Of a DNA stretch of 64,000 bases, positions 10,758 to 21,847 are shown in pieces. Origin of the DNA: Sorex araneus (lineage: Eukaryota; Chordata; Mammalia; Eulipotyphla; Soricidae). Made by a program: the position numbers and the translations under genes. Position 1 is the first letter of the stretch. Each line of letters begins with the position of its first letter. Below the pieces are notes generated by a model, which saw nothing but the letters and a program-made list of their open reading frames with translations, made no database searches and had not been told where the DNA came from. The stretch spans positions 326,739,679-326,803,678 of the forward strand of contig NC_073303.1 in the NCBI RefSeq assembly GCF_027595985.1, written 5' to 3'.

Positions 10758-11830
10758 AGTAGCCCCTTTAGTTCTTCTTTTAAGGTTGGTTTTGAGTCTA
10801 TGAAGTTCCTGAGCTGTTGTTTATCCATGAAATAGTGTATCATTCCTCCGAGTTTGAGTGAGAGTTTAGCCTGATAAAGTATTTTTGGTTAGGTGCTCAT
10901 TTCATTGAGTTTTTTCACTATATTCCACCGTTGTCTTCAGGTTCAGACGGTTTTCTGCTGTAAATCTAAGGGATGCTCCTTTCTACGTGATTTCCTTCTT
11001 TGATCTTATTGCCTGCAGTATTTGTGCCTCCATCTATGGTATTTGTAATTCTGATTATGACATGTCTTGGAGTCTTTTTGTTGGGGTCTCTTTTAGTTGG
11101 TACCCTTTGGGCTCCTTGGATCTGGATGCCTGCATTTTTCAACGCTGGGAACTTCTCAGCAATCATATCTTTAACTGTTGCTACTTCATTGGGGTTGCCT
11201 CCCCATCCTTCTGGTACTCTAGTGATTCTTATGCTGTTCCTCTTGAATTCATCCTCTAGGTCTCTTATTCCTCCAAATGATATCTTAAGATCTTTTTCCA
11301 TTACATGTTTTTCCCCATATGCTTTCTGCAGCTCATCTTCAAGCTCACTGATTCTGTCTTCAGCTGTGTCATTCACTGTTGAGGGCACCGACTGAGTTTT
11401 TAATTTCATCTACCAAATCCTTTATTAGTGACTCTTCTGTTTGTAACTTTCTTTTTTTTGTCTTTGCTTTTTTTTGGGGGGGGGGTCACACCTGGTGATG
11501 CACAGGGGTTACTCCTGGCTCTGCACTCAGGAATTACTCCTGGTGGTGCTCAGGGGACCATATGGGATGCTGGGAATCGAACCCAGGTTGGCCGCATGCA
11601 AGGCAAATGCCCTACCTACTGTGCTATTGCTCCAGCCCCATTTTTAAAAAAATTTTTTGGGGGACTTCTGTTTGTAACTTTCTTATTTCTGCTTTCATTT
11701 CTTCCTGTATTTTATTGGCTGTTCATTCCACTGTTTCTTTCATGTCCTCCTTTAATTTACTGGATGCCTATTCCACCATTTCTTTGAGCTCATTGAACAT
11801 CCTCAACATTTAACCTCTGAATTCTTTATC
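10751..11830 (-). pseudogene. L1 ORF1 remnant (coil, RRM, CTD)
   Basis: ORF1p binds L1 RNA as a trimer in the cytoplasmic RNP. On the minus strand, after a SINE break at 11454-11664, an open stretch from 11409 to 10966 gives the end of the coil ('DRISELEDELQKAYGEKH'), an RRM-like strand ('NSIRITRVPEGWGG') and 'KKTPRHVIIRITN'. Further on, in a shifted frame, C-terminal domain text 'YFMDKQQLRNFIDSKP' runs to a TAA at 10753-10751. All main ORF1p domains are recognisable but the frame is broken several times. Confidence 0.88.
11454..11664 (-). mobile_element. SOR-type SINE inside L1 ORF1, with 20-bp TSD
   Basis: A young copy, poly(T) first on the plus strand, with well kept body and tRNA head. 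The target duplication 'cttctgtttgtaactttctt' is perfect at 11434-11453 and 11665-11684. About 25 bases of A/T- and G-rich sequence sit between the SINE 5' end and the right duplication. Confidence 0.95.
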
Positions 11831-11899
11831 AGAGAGATTATATTTGTGGGTATTCCCCGTTGAGGCTTCAGGGCTTTTCCTCATCCACTCCTTGTGGTA

Positions 11900-12506
11900 G
11901 AGTCTATGCTGTTTCTTCATGTTGCTGTGGTAGTATGGAGGTGTGTCCCTCCAGTTCACCCTCTTTATCAGTGACTCCCTCTCACTGCGAGGGAGGATTC
12001 TCGATGGGCTTGGTCAGTGGTGGTCTCCATTTTCCCCTTTAAGAATACTGCCTCTTTGGTGCTCCTCTGCGCCTGATGTGAGGCCTCTAGTGCAGCTTCA
12101 TGGGATGTGTTCTTTTGCATTACGCTTGTTCAGATTCTTGTGCTCACCATTATTTTGATGAGTTTTGGGGGTATTTTGATTGGAATAGGCTAGTGGACTA
12201 TTGGCCTAATGTGTTTTCAATAGCCAGGCTGTCCTCATCAGAATTAGGTAATGAAGGCTGAGATGTAAGTCCAAAGTGCTGGGAAAAGGAAAAATAAGTG
12301 CAGCAACCTTGGATGCCATGCCCACTGCCGCCACTGTACTTGTGGGGGGAAAGGCCACTCTTAGATGCCTGCTCAGGGCATGTAGTTCAGTTCACTTCTG
12401 GTGCACTCCTAAGACTTGCGGGGCTCCCCTTAGGCCTAGGTATTCAGAGGGCACCTCAGCTGAGAAGGGGGTTCTTCAGGTTCCCTGGTTCTGCTCACTG
12501 GGCACC
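11900..12506 (-). promoter_or_regulatory. L1 5' UTR-like segment
   Basis: Non-coding L1 sequence upstream of ORF1 up to the far target duplication. It is moderately GC-rich but has no dense CpG cluster and no tandem monomers. Promoter function is assumed from position; it may be 5'-truncated. Confidence 0.5.
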
Positions 12507-12689
12507 TTGGTATTATTCTTATTGTGGATTTGTGTTTTCAATTAATATTTTTTTCTGATACTGTGTTAAGAGATATTTATCTCAATTACTAAGTCTTTTT
12601 GGTATCCTCTTAAATTCTGTGTTAGGCCAGTGTTTTACTGAACTTCTCCTGGTCCTGACCCAGATCCCTAGATGAGATTGTGGAAGGAA

Positions 12690-12808
12690 GGTAGGATGGA
12701 AGGAAGGAAGGAAGATTTCCTGAGTTCTGTGTCCACGTACAGCACGAGATGACACTGGGCCTGCGGTGTGCAAGCCAGGCAGCTGCCATCCCACTATCTC
12801 TCTGGCCC
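12690..12808 (-). mobile_element. Probable SOR-type SINE remnant with GGAA repeat
   Basis: The right part 'gcaagccaggcagctgccatcccactatctctctggcccc' style head remnant ends at 12808. A short (GGAA)n run at 12684-12712 occupies the tail side. Much degraded. Confidence 0.55.
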
Positions 12809-13507
12809 CTGACATATTGATTATTTTAAGCCAGAGTTTGTTAAGAAACAGTCTTTGCAAAGAGAACACTGTGACACTCCTTTGTCCTTGTGAGCAGGAG
12901 ATGAATTCCCTATGTGAAAAATTACCCTCCCTGTAACAGGATAGAAACCATTTTTATCACTAGAGATAGAGAATTTAGGTCAAAGAGGGTTGTGTAAGTA
13001 GATTTTGTTACTTCCTCATTCTTCTACTAATTTCTTTTCTTCCCAAATTTTTCTTTGTCTAAACGAAAATAAAAGCAAGATGTTTGGTTTATTTCTCTAG
13101 GTCCCATCTCTATGGCATCTCCATCCTATGAAATTTGTTTTCTTGTTCTCTTGTTAGTCCTTGTAATGGCAATACTATTTTTTCAAACAGTCAAACAAAT
13201 TAGAGAAGAAAAGGGTACTGTCTTGTAGTTTTCCTCCCTTCACTACCAGAAAAGAAAAGCCACCTATGTGGTTCATACTATATTTTTATTGAACAGAGCA
13301 AATACTTTGGTGAAAACAATCATGAAGCCACTTTTGTTTAATCAACTAAAGCAGCACCTTCATCCTGGTCTTTACCAACCAGAGCTTTAATGCTGGATGA
13401 CTCTAGTGCTTGACTCTAAAATTAAGTTGCCCTCTTCCTATAGGGCACCAGAGGCATGTGACAATGTAGGAATTGAATTAGAACATGGACAAGAATCCTA
13501 ATGGTGG
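12809..13507. other. No recognised feature
   Basis: No repeat or exon recognised. Confidence 0.5.
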
Positions 13508-13665
13508 GTTGGTGCAACAGTACAGTGAGTAGGGCATTTGCCTTGCACATGGCTGGTCCTGGTTTAATCCCCAGCACCCCATATGGTTCCCTGAGCACTG
13601 TCAGGAGTGATTCCTGAGCATAGAATCAGAAGTAAGCTCTAAACACTGCGGGATGTGACCAAAGG
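13508..13665 (+). mobile_element. SOR-type SINE
   Basis: Head 'agtgagtagggcatttgcct' and 'ggtttaatccccagcacccc', body 'ccatatggttccctgagcac', end 'gatgtgaccaaaggg'. The A-tail is eroded and no clear target duplication is seen. Confidence 0.88.
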
Positions 13666-14334
13666 GGGAGAGGAGAGGGAAAGGGTCCTAATATATAATT
13701 TTTCCATTAGCTGCGTGTTCCTTGTAGGACATCACAGAAATCTTCCCATGGGTTTTGTATATCTTATAAACCCCTTACTCCCTTTCCCTCACCTTGTCCT
13801 TTCACTGCCTCTGCCTCCTGCAAGTGCTGCTATATAAACAAAGTCAGAGAGAAAGTTTTACAAACGCTCTTTTCCTGGAGTTCGTGTATCCTAAGTTAAT
13901 GTAAGTAAAATTTGTAAGTGAGACTCAAAAAGGTTGATCTGGCTGTATTTCTGGAGCACAGTATGAGTGAAAGCCACTGATTTTTCTGAACACATTTGCA
14001 GACAAAAGACATCTGAAGAGCCTGTATGTAGCAGTTTACCCCATCTGGCTCTCAGCTGCACTCTGCCTCTATCTGAGATCACCAGGATCAACGCCAGCAA
14101 GGCTGCTGCTGGGGTTCAGACTGGGCTAATTCGCTGAGGAAATTTGAGTTGGTGTTTTTATTTCAGAGTCAGTGCTTATTTGGTAAACATAAAGAAAAAA
14201 AAACCAACAACAGTAAGGGACTTTAAAAGCAGTTCATTTATTCTCAAGGATTCTTTAGCCAAAATCATGTTTTTCTATTTTGTTTTTTTTTTAAATAGTT
14301 CTGATTGTGTTCATTGCTTAGTAGGAAAAAATGA
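13666..14334. other. No recognised feature
   Basis: Unique-looking sequence; nothing supported. Confidence 0.5.
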
Positions 14335-14340
14335 TCTCTC

Positions 14341-14433
<93 letters not shown>
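14335..14433. repeat. (CT)n(CA)n compound microsatellite
   Basis: About 50 bases of CT dinucleotides switch at about 14386 to about 46 bases of CA dinucleotides. The ORF across it is an artefact. Confidence 0.98.
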
Positions 14434-15380
14434 AGTCCCTGTGTTAACCCCTCAAAACCCTGTCTCTTCTCCATCTCTGCAAGAGGTTTCCTTTTGCTTA
14501 GAGAAGCCCTGTCCTTTTCCATTGGAAAAGTTCTATTCATCCTCCAATGATTAGGTCAAATATAAGCTCCTGTTTCTATTTGTTCTGATTCTTCAGATAG
14601 GAGTTAAGATGCTGCAAACCTGTACTCTCACAAGACAGGCAAAGACCAAACATGTGGTGAAGGATGATTGTGAATCTGACACTACTTGAATTTTACAGAT
14701 ACTAACAGATACAATTTCCAAAACAACCCCATGAAGTTGGCAGTAATGACATTGAAGCATAAATAAATTAATGTCCCTAAATCACCCTGCTTAAGTATCA
14801 GGTTAGGATTAAAATCCAGGAAATCTGTGCTTTTATATATCACTCTCAAGATATCTAGATAAGTTATAAAAAGCTCTTTTCCTTAAATTATGGAAATTTG
14901 AGGGACTCTGCTATGCCCTCAAAGATAAAATAAAATTCATTTTATTCCAAAGAGCATATAATAACATCTAGCTTATAACAGATGCATTAATTAAACAAAT
15001 TAATTAATAAATATTCAATCTAGGAAAATTAATTAATTATAGTTTAAACTTTAAAAAAATACACAAGGATTGAGTGTAAAAATAGCTCAGGTGGTACAGC
15101 ACATGCATAACTTGAAGATGACTTAAAATTAGTGGTCCTTTCAATGTTCAATTGATTAAGAACACCATTGGCAGACATAGTTAACTTGAAAATGGTTAGA
15201 AAATTAAAGATTTCATTAAAGAGAATTGAAAGAGCTAAAGAATAAAGTAGTAAGACAAAATAGAAGAACAGAAAAGGTGAAAACATCAAACTAGTGAGCA
15301 GGAGGATGAGCTATACAGTCCCAATAAAGTAGAAATAACAGAAAAGAGAATTTCAAAGCATGAAGAAAGTTTAAGACATT
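14434..15380. other. AT-rich stretch, no gene recognised
   Basis: AT-rich, with 'taattaattaataaat' runs at 14985-15045. A possible tRNA-like SINE head remnant lies at 15078-15115 but is too short to call. Confidence 0.5.
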
Positions 15381-15426
15381 AGACCATATGGGATGCTGGG
15401 GATTAAACCTGGGTCAGCCATGTACA
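15381..15426 (-). mobile_element. SOR-type SINE internal fragment
   Basis: 'agaccatatgggatgctggg' followed by 'attaaacctgggtcagccat' matches the middle of reverse SOR copies. Both ends are missing. Confidence 0.65.
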
Positions 15427-15619
15427 TTTTTTTACAATTTTATAGCAAGAGAAACAGCCTCTAAGTTATAGAAATGCCAGAAGGAAAAGGAAAAAGAGAA
15501 AGAAAGAATTACTGGGGGAAGAGGTAATAGCTGAGAACATCTTTGGTCTGGGGAGAGATCTGTGCACTGATCCAGGAGATACAAAAGGGGTCAAACAAAA
15601 TAAACTCAAACAGAACAAC

Positions 15620-15950
15620 ACCAAGGAAACACTGAAATAAAAATAGCAAGAACCAAAGAACCAGAGAAATAGACATCACTGAAAGTAGCGAGAGAGATGC
15701 AAAGCCCCAGATATAAGTGAAATAACATAGAATTGACATCAAAATTCTCAAATTTAACTCCACAATAAAAATGAAATAATATATTCAAAGAACTTAGTGA
15801 AAAGAATCAACCAAGAATACTTTACCCTGGAAAGGCTACCACTCAGGTTTGAGGGAGGGATAAAAACACTTTCAGACAAACAACGCTAAGGACCTTTGTT
15901 GTGACCAAACCAGCTCTGCATGGGACATCAAGTAACATATTATAAGAAAT
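15620..15950 (+). pseudogene. Old L1 ORF1 C-terminal remnant
   Basis: Plus-strand translation near 15805-15930 gives 'PRILYPGKATTQV' then, after a frame shift, 'TFVVTKPALHGT'. This fits the ORF1p C-terminal domain seen in mammalian L1s. Upstream sequence is A-rich and coil-like. The copy is old, with stops in every frame. Confidence 0.65.
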
Positions 15951-15959
15951 AAATGTTGT

Positions 15960-16128
15960 CCCAGAAAGTGTTATGTATATGGGACTTGTCTTTCAGGCAG
16001 CCAATCTGGATTTGATCTCCAATACCACATTATTCCCTCCTCTCCAGGAGTGAGTGATTCCTGAGCACAGAGCCAGGAGTAAGGCCCCTGAGCACGACTG
16101 GGTGTGGCTCAAAAACCAAAACTAATTA
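15960..16128 (+). mobile_element. SOR-type SINE inside old L1
   Basis: 'gacttgtctttcaggcagcc', 'ggatttgatctccaatacca', 'ctgagcacagagccaggagt' and 'gggtgtggctcaaaaacc'. Flanks 'aaataaatgttg' and 'aaacaaatgttg' (11 of 12) look like its target duplication. Confidence 0.82.
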
Positions 16129-16129
16129 A

Positions 16130-16340
16130 ACAAATGTTGAACAGCAGAAATGAACCAATATTGAGTAAAGTCAGATAGAGAAGGAAAAATATTAGATTAT
16201 CTTACTCATTTGTGTTATATAGATGGTTACAAAGGAGTGGAAGTTATCAAATATAGAAAAACTCAGGCCTTGAGTTACAGTACTGACAAAGCCAAAGAAA
16301 GTAGGGAGAATGCTGTGGCATACTGGGAGTAATAGAATGG
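16130..16340 (+). mobile_element. Old L1 ORF2 end / 3' UTR remnant
   Basis: 'gagtaaagtcagatagagaa' to 'cttactcatttgtgttatat' aligns by eye with the ORF2 terminus of the younger L1s here ('gagtgaaatgagtcagaaag ... cactcatatgtggaat'). It lies directly after ORF1 sequence, so most of ORF2 is missing. Confidence 0.6.
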
Positions 16341-16392
16341 CATTATGAAGAATTAGACATTAGAATAGTTAAATGGAAAGTGGTGGACGTAG

Positions 16393-16478
16393 GGCTTCAA
16401 TCTCGGAGCACCACCAGAAGTGATTCTTGAGCACAAAGCCAAGAATGAGCCCTGAGCACTGCCAGGTGTGACTCAAAC
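16393..16478 (+). mobile_element. SOR-type SINE fragment, tail half
   Basis: 'ggagcaccaccagaagtgat', 'gagcacaaagccaagaatga', 'gccaggtgtgactcaaac'; the tRNA head is lost. Confidence 0.75.
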
Positions 16479-16534
16479 GTCCCTCTTTCCCCCACCTTCG
16501 CAAAACGAAACAAAAAAAATTACAGATTTTTCTG

Positions 16535-16715
16535 ATAGGAAGAGTGGGTGGTGGTGAGGAACCTTGAAATAGTAATTCAGGTAAGCTGACGCCAGTGGTA
16601 GATTTGGAGTTGGAACACTATAAGCCTGAAACTTACTCACAGGACCAGAACCTGAACTGACGTTTCTTAAAAATGGTGCATAATTTTTAAAAAACATTTA
16701 AAAATGAAAATAACC
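16535..16715 (+). mobile_element. Possible old L1 3' UTR remnant
   Basis: 'ccagtggtagatttggagtt', 'cactataagcctgaaactta' and an A-rich end resemble the L1 tails in this window (gtggtggaaaatgggcactgg-like, then 'tgaaact'). Weak match. Confidence 0.4.
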
Positions 16716-17340
16716 AAAAAGAATATAGTAAGCTATTATCTGTTTTGTGTTTTTATTTATACTATTTCATTTCTTGCCCCTCCCCCACCCCATGTGTTAG
16801 TTTTCCCATGTGTGCTCAGAGAAAGGATTCCCAGCAGTACTGACCTAACAATGAAGCTATGGGATGTAGTTACTTGGTTACTTACCTCTGACTTCCCTGA
16901 AGGAAGCAGGGACCTTGAAACGTTGCAGAGGTTGTTTGAAGACAGTCCAAGGAAACCATACACTCCCTCCCTTGGCATTTTCATTTCATTCTGAGCCCTG
17001 GACTTGTTTTGTCCACTTTCATGAGTAATTCCAGGGTTTAGAACAATGGGTATCAGGCATGGGCATGGTAGTTCCAGTCTTTACCCAACTCTCTCCTAGC
17101 AAAGATCTCTGGTCACACATTAAGTATTTTCTCCTGCTCACGTTCCATATCACCTCAGAAACTTTATATTTTTATAATTTTTGCAAGTATTTTGTTTATT
17201 TTAATGACAAAACTAGTATGGACAACATCCATTTAAACCTCATAACCCAGACCAGAAAGTACAGATAAAACAAAAAGAGCTGTCCTCTGTTGCATCCACA
17301 TATGGATGAATAACTTAAACTGTCAATGAAAATGAGAACC
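16716..17340. other. No recognised feature
   Basis: No repeat or exon recognised; a 96-codon chance ORF lies at 16704-16994. Confidence 0.5.
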
Positions 17341-17506
17341 TTCAGGTCGCAGTGATAGTATAGCAGGTAGGACATTTACCAGCACAAGGCCCACTGGGTT
17401 CTATCTCTGGCACCACATATGGTTCCTTGAGCACCGCCAGGATTGACTTGACTATAGAGCCAGGAGTATGCCCTGAGCATTGCTGTATGTGTACCCCCTT
17501 CCCACC
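17341..17506 (+). mobile_element. SOR-type SINE
   Basis: Head 'gatagtatagcaggtaggac' and 'gggttctatctctggcacca', body 'catatggttccttgagcacc', end 'gctgtatgtgtacccc'. Degraded; no clear target duplication. Confidence 0.85.
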
Positions 17507-19431
17507 CCTCCCCTCCCCTACACTCTTCCCCCTCAAAAAAAAATGACTAAAAAAAACTCCTAGAACATTTCTGGGATATTCTGTCAAGAATTTTTGTTGA
17601 TTTTCAACATCTTTCTCATCAATAATGTCAACGCTGCAATTAGTCATTTACTCTCATTGTGTCTCTCATCTTGTCTTCTACCCAATATTTCTCTTGGTTT
17701 TGTCCAGATACTCAGATTTTAAGTGTATCTTTAAGTTAAGGAAAGGTCATTTTCTCATAATCAAGTTTTAAAAAATTTGGTTCTCTGACGAAGGGACAAT
17801 CCAGGAAGTGAAAACATCACATGCTGGAGTTTCAGAACATCGGGAAAATCATTATGCACCTTTGCATCGGTCGGTCCCATCACAAGCCAGAAGATGCATA
17901 GTCCCTGGAAACGGTGGTCTCACTGTGCACGCACGTCACTCTAAAAGGAGAGGGCACTCTGGAGGGGCTGGAGTGAGGTTTGGTCTCCCAACATCAGCAC
18001 AGTGAGCACAAACAATAATACAGAATGGGAATTGAAATTCAATTATCAGATATTTTAAAGAGATGGAGTATCTGCTTTGAATTCTTCTTTTGGACTCCAC
18101 ATTAAAAAAGAACTATTTCTAGAAATGAAAATGGATTGAGGGAAAAGAAAGAATAAAAAGAGAATTTAAAATGCTTGAATGACCCCCTGTTAGTTCCTGA
18201 TAAACTTTAATCATATCTTCTTCCTCCTCCAGGCCCAGCTCCTTTGAAGGGTGATTATCAGCAATTCTGACCTTCAAGGAGAGACCTGAGAGAATTCGTG
18301 GGAGCTCCTGTCAGTAAGACTCTGAGTTTCTTGAAGTGTGTTGTCACTTTACACTGAATGTCACTGCTTTCCTATCAATAACTTTGCATTTCATGTTTTC
18401 TATTTCCTTCTTGTGCCTCAAGTTCTCCCTGGAAGATTTTGCTTCTTGCCCAGACATAGTGACAGTCGTTTCTCCAGGGATCCCACACAACAGCAGCCTC
18501 GAGTAGCAGAATCTTGCTCTGCAATTTGCAAAGTTCTTCTCTTGGCACTAGTATTGACTTAGCCAGGTCACTAGCAGTGGTGAGCTAAGTTAAATAGATC
18601 TGGAGGACTACATGCTTAAAGTAAACACTACAGCTGCTGGTAGAGATCCAACCATGACATGCCCGTAGAGCCCATAGGTCCTTACAACTTCAGCAAATAC
18701 TTACTAGATTTCCATCTTCATACACTTGTTTTAATTTTGGTTGTTGTTTCTTTGTTTTGTTTTGTCTACACTTAAGGAAACCAACTTTGCCATCTCCACA
18801 CCAAAGGCTATATATAAATGCTGGGAATTAACTAACAAATGACTCCATGGCCATTGGGCATTTGTATATAAATACCACCCCCACCCTCGCCCCTCACTCC
18901 TCACACATGAGTCTTTCTTTGGGACTCCAGGAGTCATGTTTAGTTGTTGTAATGTCTGTGGTTGTGAACCTAAAATAGTAGTATACTTGATTGTGATTTA
19001 TTTTCTGCTTTTTCTATCTAAGTTATCTACTCCCTGGCTGGGGCTTCCAAAACGAAGTAGTAACGATCAAAATGATGATGATAGAGACTGTTTTTTGAGG
19101 AACCCAAACTAAGATAATAATTATGGTAAGAGTCTGAGGTTAAAGTCACTGTAACTATGCTCAAGAAATACTCATTTAGAGATTGTTCCTAGTGGGTTCT
19201 CATGAGTAGTGTTCGTAAGGTAATGCCGTAGTGTGTGGTAAGGTAATAATATGGTGGGACAGAAGTAAGGGATTTTTCAAGAAGTTAGTTCTACTAGAAG
19301 CTCGGGAATATAGAGTGGTAATTAGAGCTGTGCAATAGAAAAAAATGCACATGAGGAGAGGAAGTCTTCATTAAATTACTGAGAAATCATAAAATATAAT
19401 TGAAACGAACTTCCTTATGAATGTCCCTTTT
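17507..19431. other. Long stretch without recognised gene or repeat
   Basis: About 1.9 kb with no repeat I recognise. A splice-like bracket (pyrimidine tract and AG at 18231-18232, GT at 18314-18315) encloses 81 bases with stops in all three frames, so I do not call it an exon. Confidence 0.5.
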
Positions 19432-19592
19432 AGAACTGGAGCCATAGTAAGATAGATAGGGCATTTGCCTTGTACACAGATGGCCCAGGTTTGATCCCCT
19501 GCACCCCTATAGTCCCCTGAGCCCACCAAGAGTGATTTCTGAGTGCCAGGAGTAACCCCTGAGCATTGCCAGGTGAGGCCCCAAAACAATTT
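19432..19592 (+). mobile_element. SOR-type SINE
   Basis: 'gaactggagccatagtaaga', 'tagggcatttgccttgtaca', 'ggtttgatcccctgcacccc', 'gagtaacccctgagcattgc'-like tail. No target duplication seen. Confidence 0.88.
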
Positions 19593-20185
19593 TTTAAAGT
19601 TCTTTTTTGCATTTTGTGCTTTTCTTCTTCAGGAATTTACATGTTCCAACTACCAAGATAGATACAATATATCTGTAACAATATTAAGAAGCAAACTATG
19701 TGCATGCCTTTATCTTTGAATAATAAAAACCACTTTTTCATTTTCTCAGAAAATCTAATTGAAAAGTCCCTCTGAAATATTGTTTGAGGATAAAATACAT
19801 GCTACCAGCTATTCTCCTAATGTTTTCTTGTCATTATTTACCTACCTGGAAAGAGCATACATCATCATGATGACTCTGTAGCTGCCAAATGAAAGACCAT
19901 TAAGATTATTTTTATTCAATCTATTGAATGTATTATCATCTTTACTATAAAAGAAATGCCCTAGATTCAAGTAATTGTGGATGAGTCACTAAATCTTTCG
20001 CCATAAAATGACAAAATTTTTTAGAATAGATGATATAGTAAGACCAAAGATAAAGTGAGTTAAAAAAAAAGTCAATTTCTATGAAATTTAGTTTGGCCAG
20101 TTTGATTTTACTTGACCTTTCTTCAGGGGGGGAGGAACAGATTTTTATTGTGTCAGAAGAAAAGATAGTGAAATCTTTTTCCTTT
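19593..20185. other. No recognised feature
   Basis: AT-rich, nothing supported. Confidence 0.5.
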
Positions 20186-20364
20186 TTTTTTTTTTTTTGC
20201 TTTTTGGGTCACACCCGGGGATGCTCAGGGGTTACTTCTGGCTCATGCACTCAGGAATTACTCCTGGCGGTGCTCGAGGGACCATATGGGATGCTGGGAA
20301 TCGAACCTGGGTCGGCTGCATGCAAGGCAAGCGCCCTACCCACTGTACTATTACTACAGTCCCC
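20186..20364 (-). mobile_element. SOR-type SINE, young
   Basis: Poly(T) of about 16, 'gctttttgggtcacacccgg', body with 'gaccatatgggatgctggga', 'gcaaggcaagcgccctaccc'. Very close to the other young copies. Target duplication not obvious. Confidence 0.95.
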
Positions 20365-20760
20365 CAGTCTCATACTTCTAAGGGAGAAAATATGTCATGT
20401 AAGTTTACTAACAGGAGGACACTTATGGTATTGCTCTCAGGGGAAGGAAAGGAATGTGGTCGAGGAAAGGAATATATTGAGAACAATATTCATACCAATT
20501 AGTGAAGGTGAGTGTGGGAGGAGCAAAATGCGAAAAGGAGGGCATTGAGAAAATGAAGTGGGGGAGGGCGGGCATAAAGTGTGATGATTTGCTTCAAGCT
20601 GAAATCATAAGAATGCATAGCTCTATTAGAATAAATGTAATTCCCAGAGGAGCACCTTTCAGATGGAAGGGCTTAAAGAATGGAAGGTGATCCCTAAAGA
20701 AAACAGACCAATATGAAATCATTCCTATGAGTGAAGTCACCAAGATATACTTTGGCGAGA
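20365..20760. other. No recognised feature
   Basis: Between two SINEs; purine-rich, no motif recognised. Confidence 0.5.
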
Positions 20761-20855
20761 ATTTTTGTTCTTGTTTTGGAGCTACACTCAGCAGTGCTTG
20801 GGACTTACTTCTGTCTTTGTTCTCAGGAATAACTCCTGGTAAACACAGGGGGATA
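20761..20855 (-). mobile_element. Old SOR-type SINE fragment
   Basis: 'ttggagctacactcagcagt', 'cttctgtctttgttctcagg', 'aataactcctggtaaacaca'. Only the tail part is left. Confidence 0.6.
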
Positions 20856-20871
20856 CTTTGGTGGGAATTTT

Positions 20872-21632
20872 TTTCTCCCAATTTTATTTTATTTTTATAA
20901 AGTAGCTCACAATAATGTATTACATTCAGTATTCCAACACCTATTTCACCATTATAACACCTTCCCACTACCATTATTTTGAATTTCCCCACTATCACCC
21001 AAGTTTGTCCAAAACCAGGTCCTAAATAATTTATATTGTATGGTTTGTTATGAATAATGCATTATAAATGATTCCAAAAAAGTTTCCTTAAAGGATAATA
21101 TGTGAAAATTGCTGTATTTCACCTTGGAGCCATTAAGCCCTCACTAACATGTTGCTACATGTTGAGCCTTGTGTACTAATATTTATTTATGTATTTTTGG
21201 ATCAAGATCAGTTGCCTTCTATCTGAAACCCTTCAAATGTGGTGTGCTACTCTTGGTACATTTGTGGAGTAGAATATAAAATCTCACGTAGTTGCAGATG
21301 TGGCAGTGTGCTCCAGGGTTTCTAAATTTTAAGTAGAGTAACACAACTGGAGATGACTTTGGGGTCCTGAAGCATCTCTGAAGCTTGTGGCTCTCTTGGA
21401 AGATTTATTTCTGAGTCTCTGGATCATGGTCTCTAATGAGTTTATATGACACCAGAGGCAGTTCATGGACATGGCGGCCAGGCTCTGGGAGACAGGGAGA
21501 TGGGACAAGGCCATCCATTCCCAACTCCACAAGAGCCTGGAGATTTCAGTCACAAAAGTCGCATATCTGAGGTTTTCAGCGGGTTCATTCTCATGAGTGA
21601 GGGGCTTGTGTTGAGCCTGTGGAGATAGGCCA
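20872..21632 (-). mobile_element. ORF-less L1-tailed element with 15-bp TSD
   Basis: Minus-strand order: a 5' part with CpGs and 'tggccgccatgtccatgaac', then 'ccatgatccagagactcaga', then an AT-rich 3' part ending 'ggaatactgaatgtaatac' and a T/A-rich tail. The target duplication 'tttggtgggaatttt' is perfect at 20857-20871 and 21633-21647. The 'ccatgatc.agaga...aaataaatct' block also occurs in the element at 36 kb. No ORF1 or ORF2 sequence is seen. Confidence 0.75.
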
Positions 21633-21648
21633 TTTGGTGGGAATTTTA

Positions 21649-21830
21649 TACTTTTTTTTTTTTTTTTTGCTTTTTGGGTCACACCCGGCGATGCACAGGG
21701 GTTACTCCTGGCTTTGCACTCAGGAATCATTCCTTGCGGTGCTCGGGAGACCATATGGGATGCTGGGAATAAAACCCAGCATCATGCAAGGCAAATGCCC
21801 TACCCGCTGTGCTATCACTCCAGCCCCCAT
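21649..21830 (-). mobile_element. SOR-type SINE, third user of the same target
   Basis: A young reverse SOR with poly(T), inserted in the right target copy of the element at 20872-21632. It made its own 17-bp perfect duplication 'atttggtgggaatttta' (21632-21648 and 21831-21847). Confidence 0.95.
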
Positions 21831-21847
21831 ATTTGGTGGGAATTTTA

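Larger units (their letters stand above)
7411..12506 (-). mobile_element. Near-complete LINE-1, minus strand, endonuclease region deleted
   Basis: Order on the minus strand: 5' UTR-like sequence (12506 to about 11900), ORF1, ORF2 from the connector before the reverse transcriptase onward, and the 3' UTR (about 7875-7427) with a T-rich end on the plus strand. Flanks 'ttggtattattctt' (12507-12520) and 'ttgatattattctt' (7397-7410) match at 13 of 14 and fit an aged target duplication. Two SINEs inserted later (8470-8712 and 11454-11664). The EN domain and inter-ORF region are missing, with ORF1's end joined straight to mid-ORF2. Confidence 0.93.

Noticed and set aside
11000-11395. 131-codon plus ORF
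   Set aside because: Antisense of L1 ORF1; A-rich coding strands leave the opposite strand open.
18233-18313. Possible 81-bp exon between a pyrimidine-AG and a GT
   Set aside because: Stops in all three frames and no other exon, promoter or transcript evidence; such brackets are frequent by chance.
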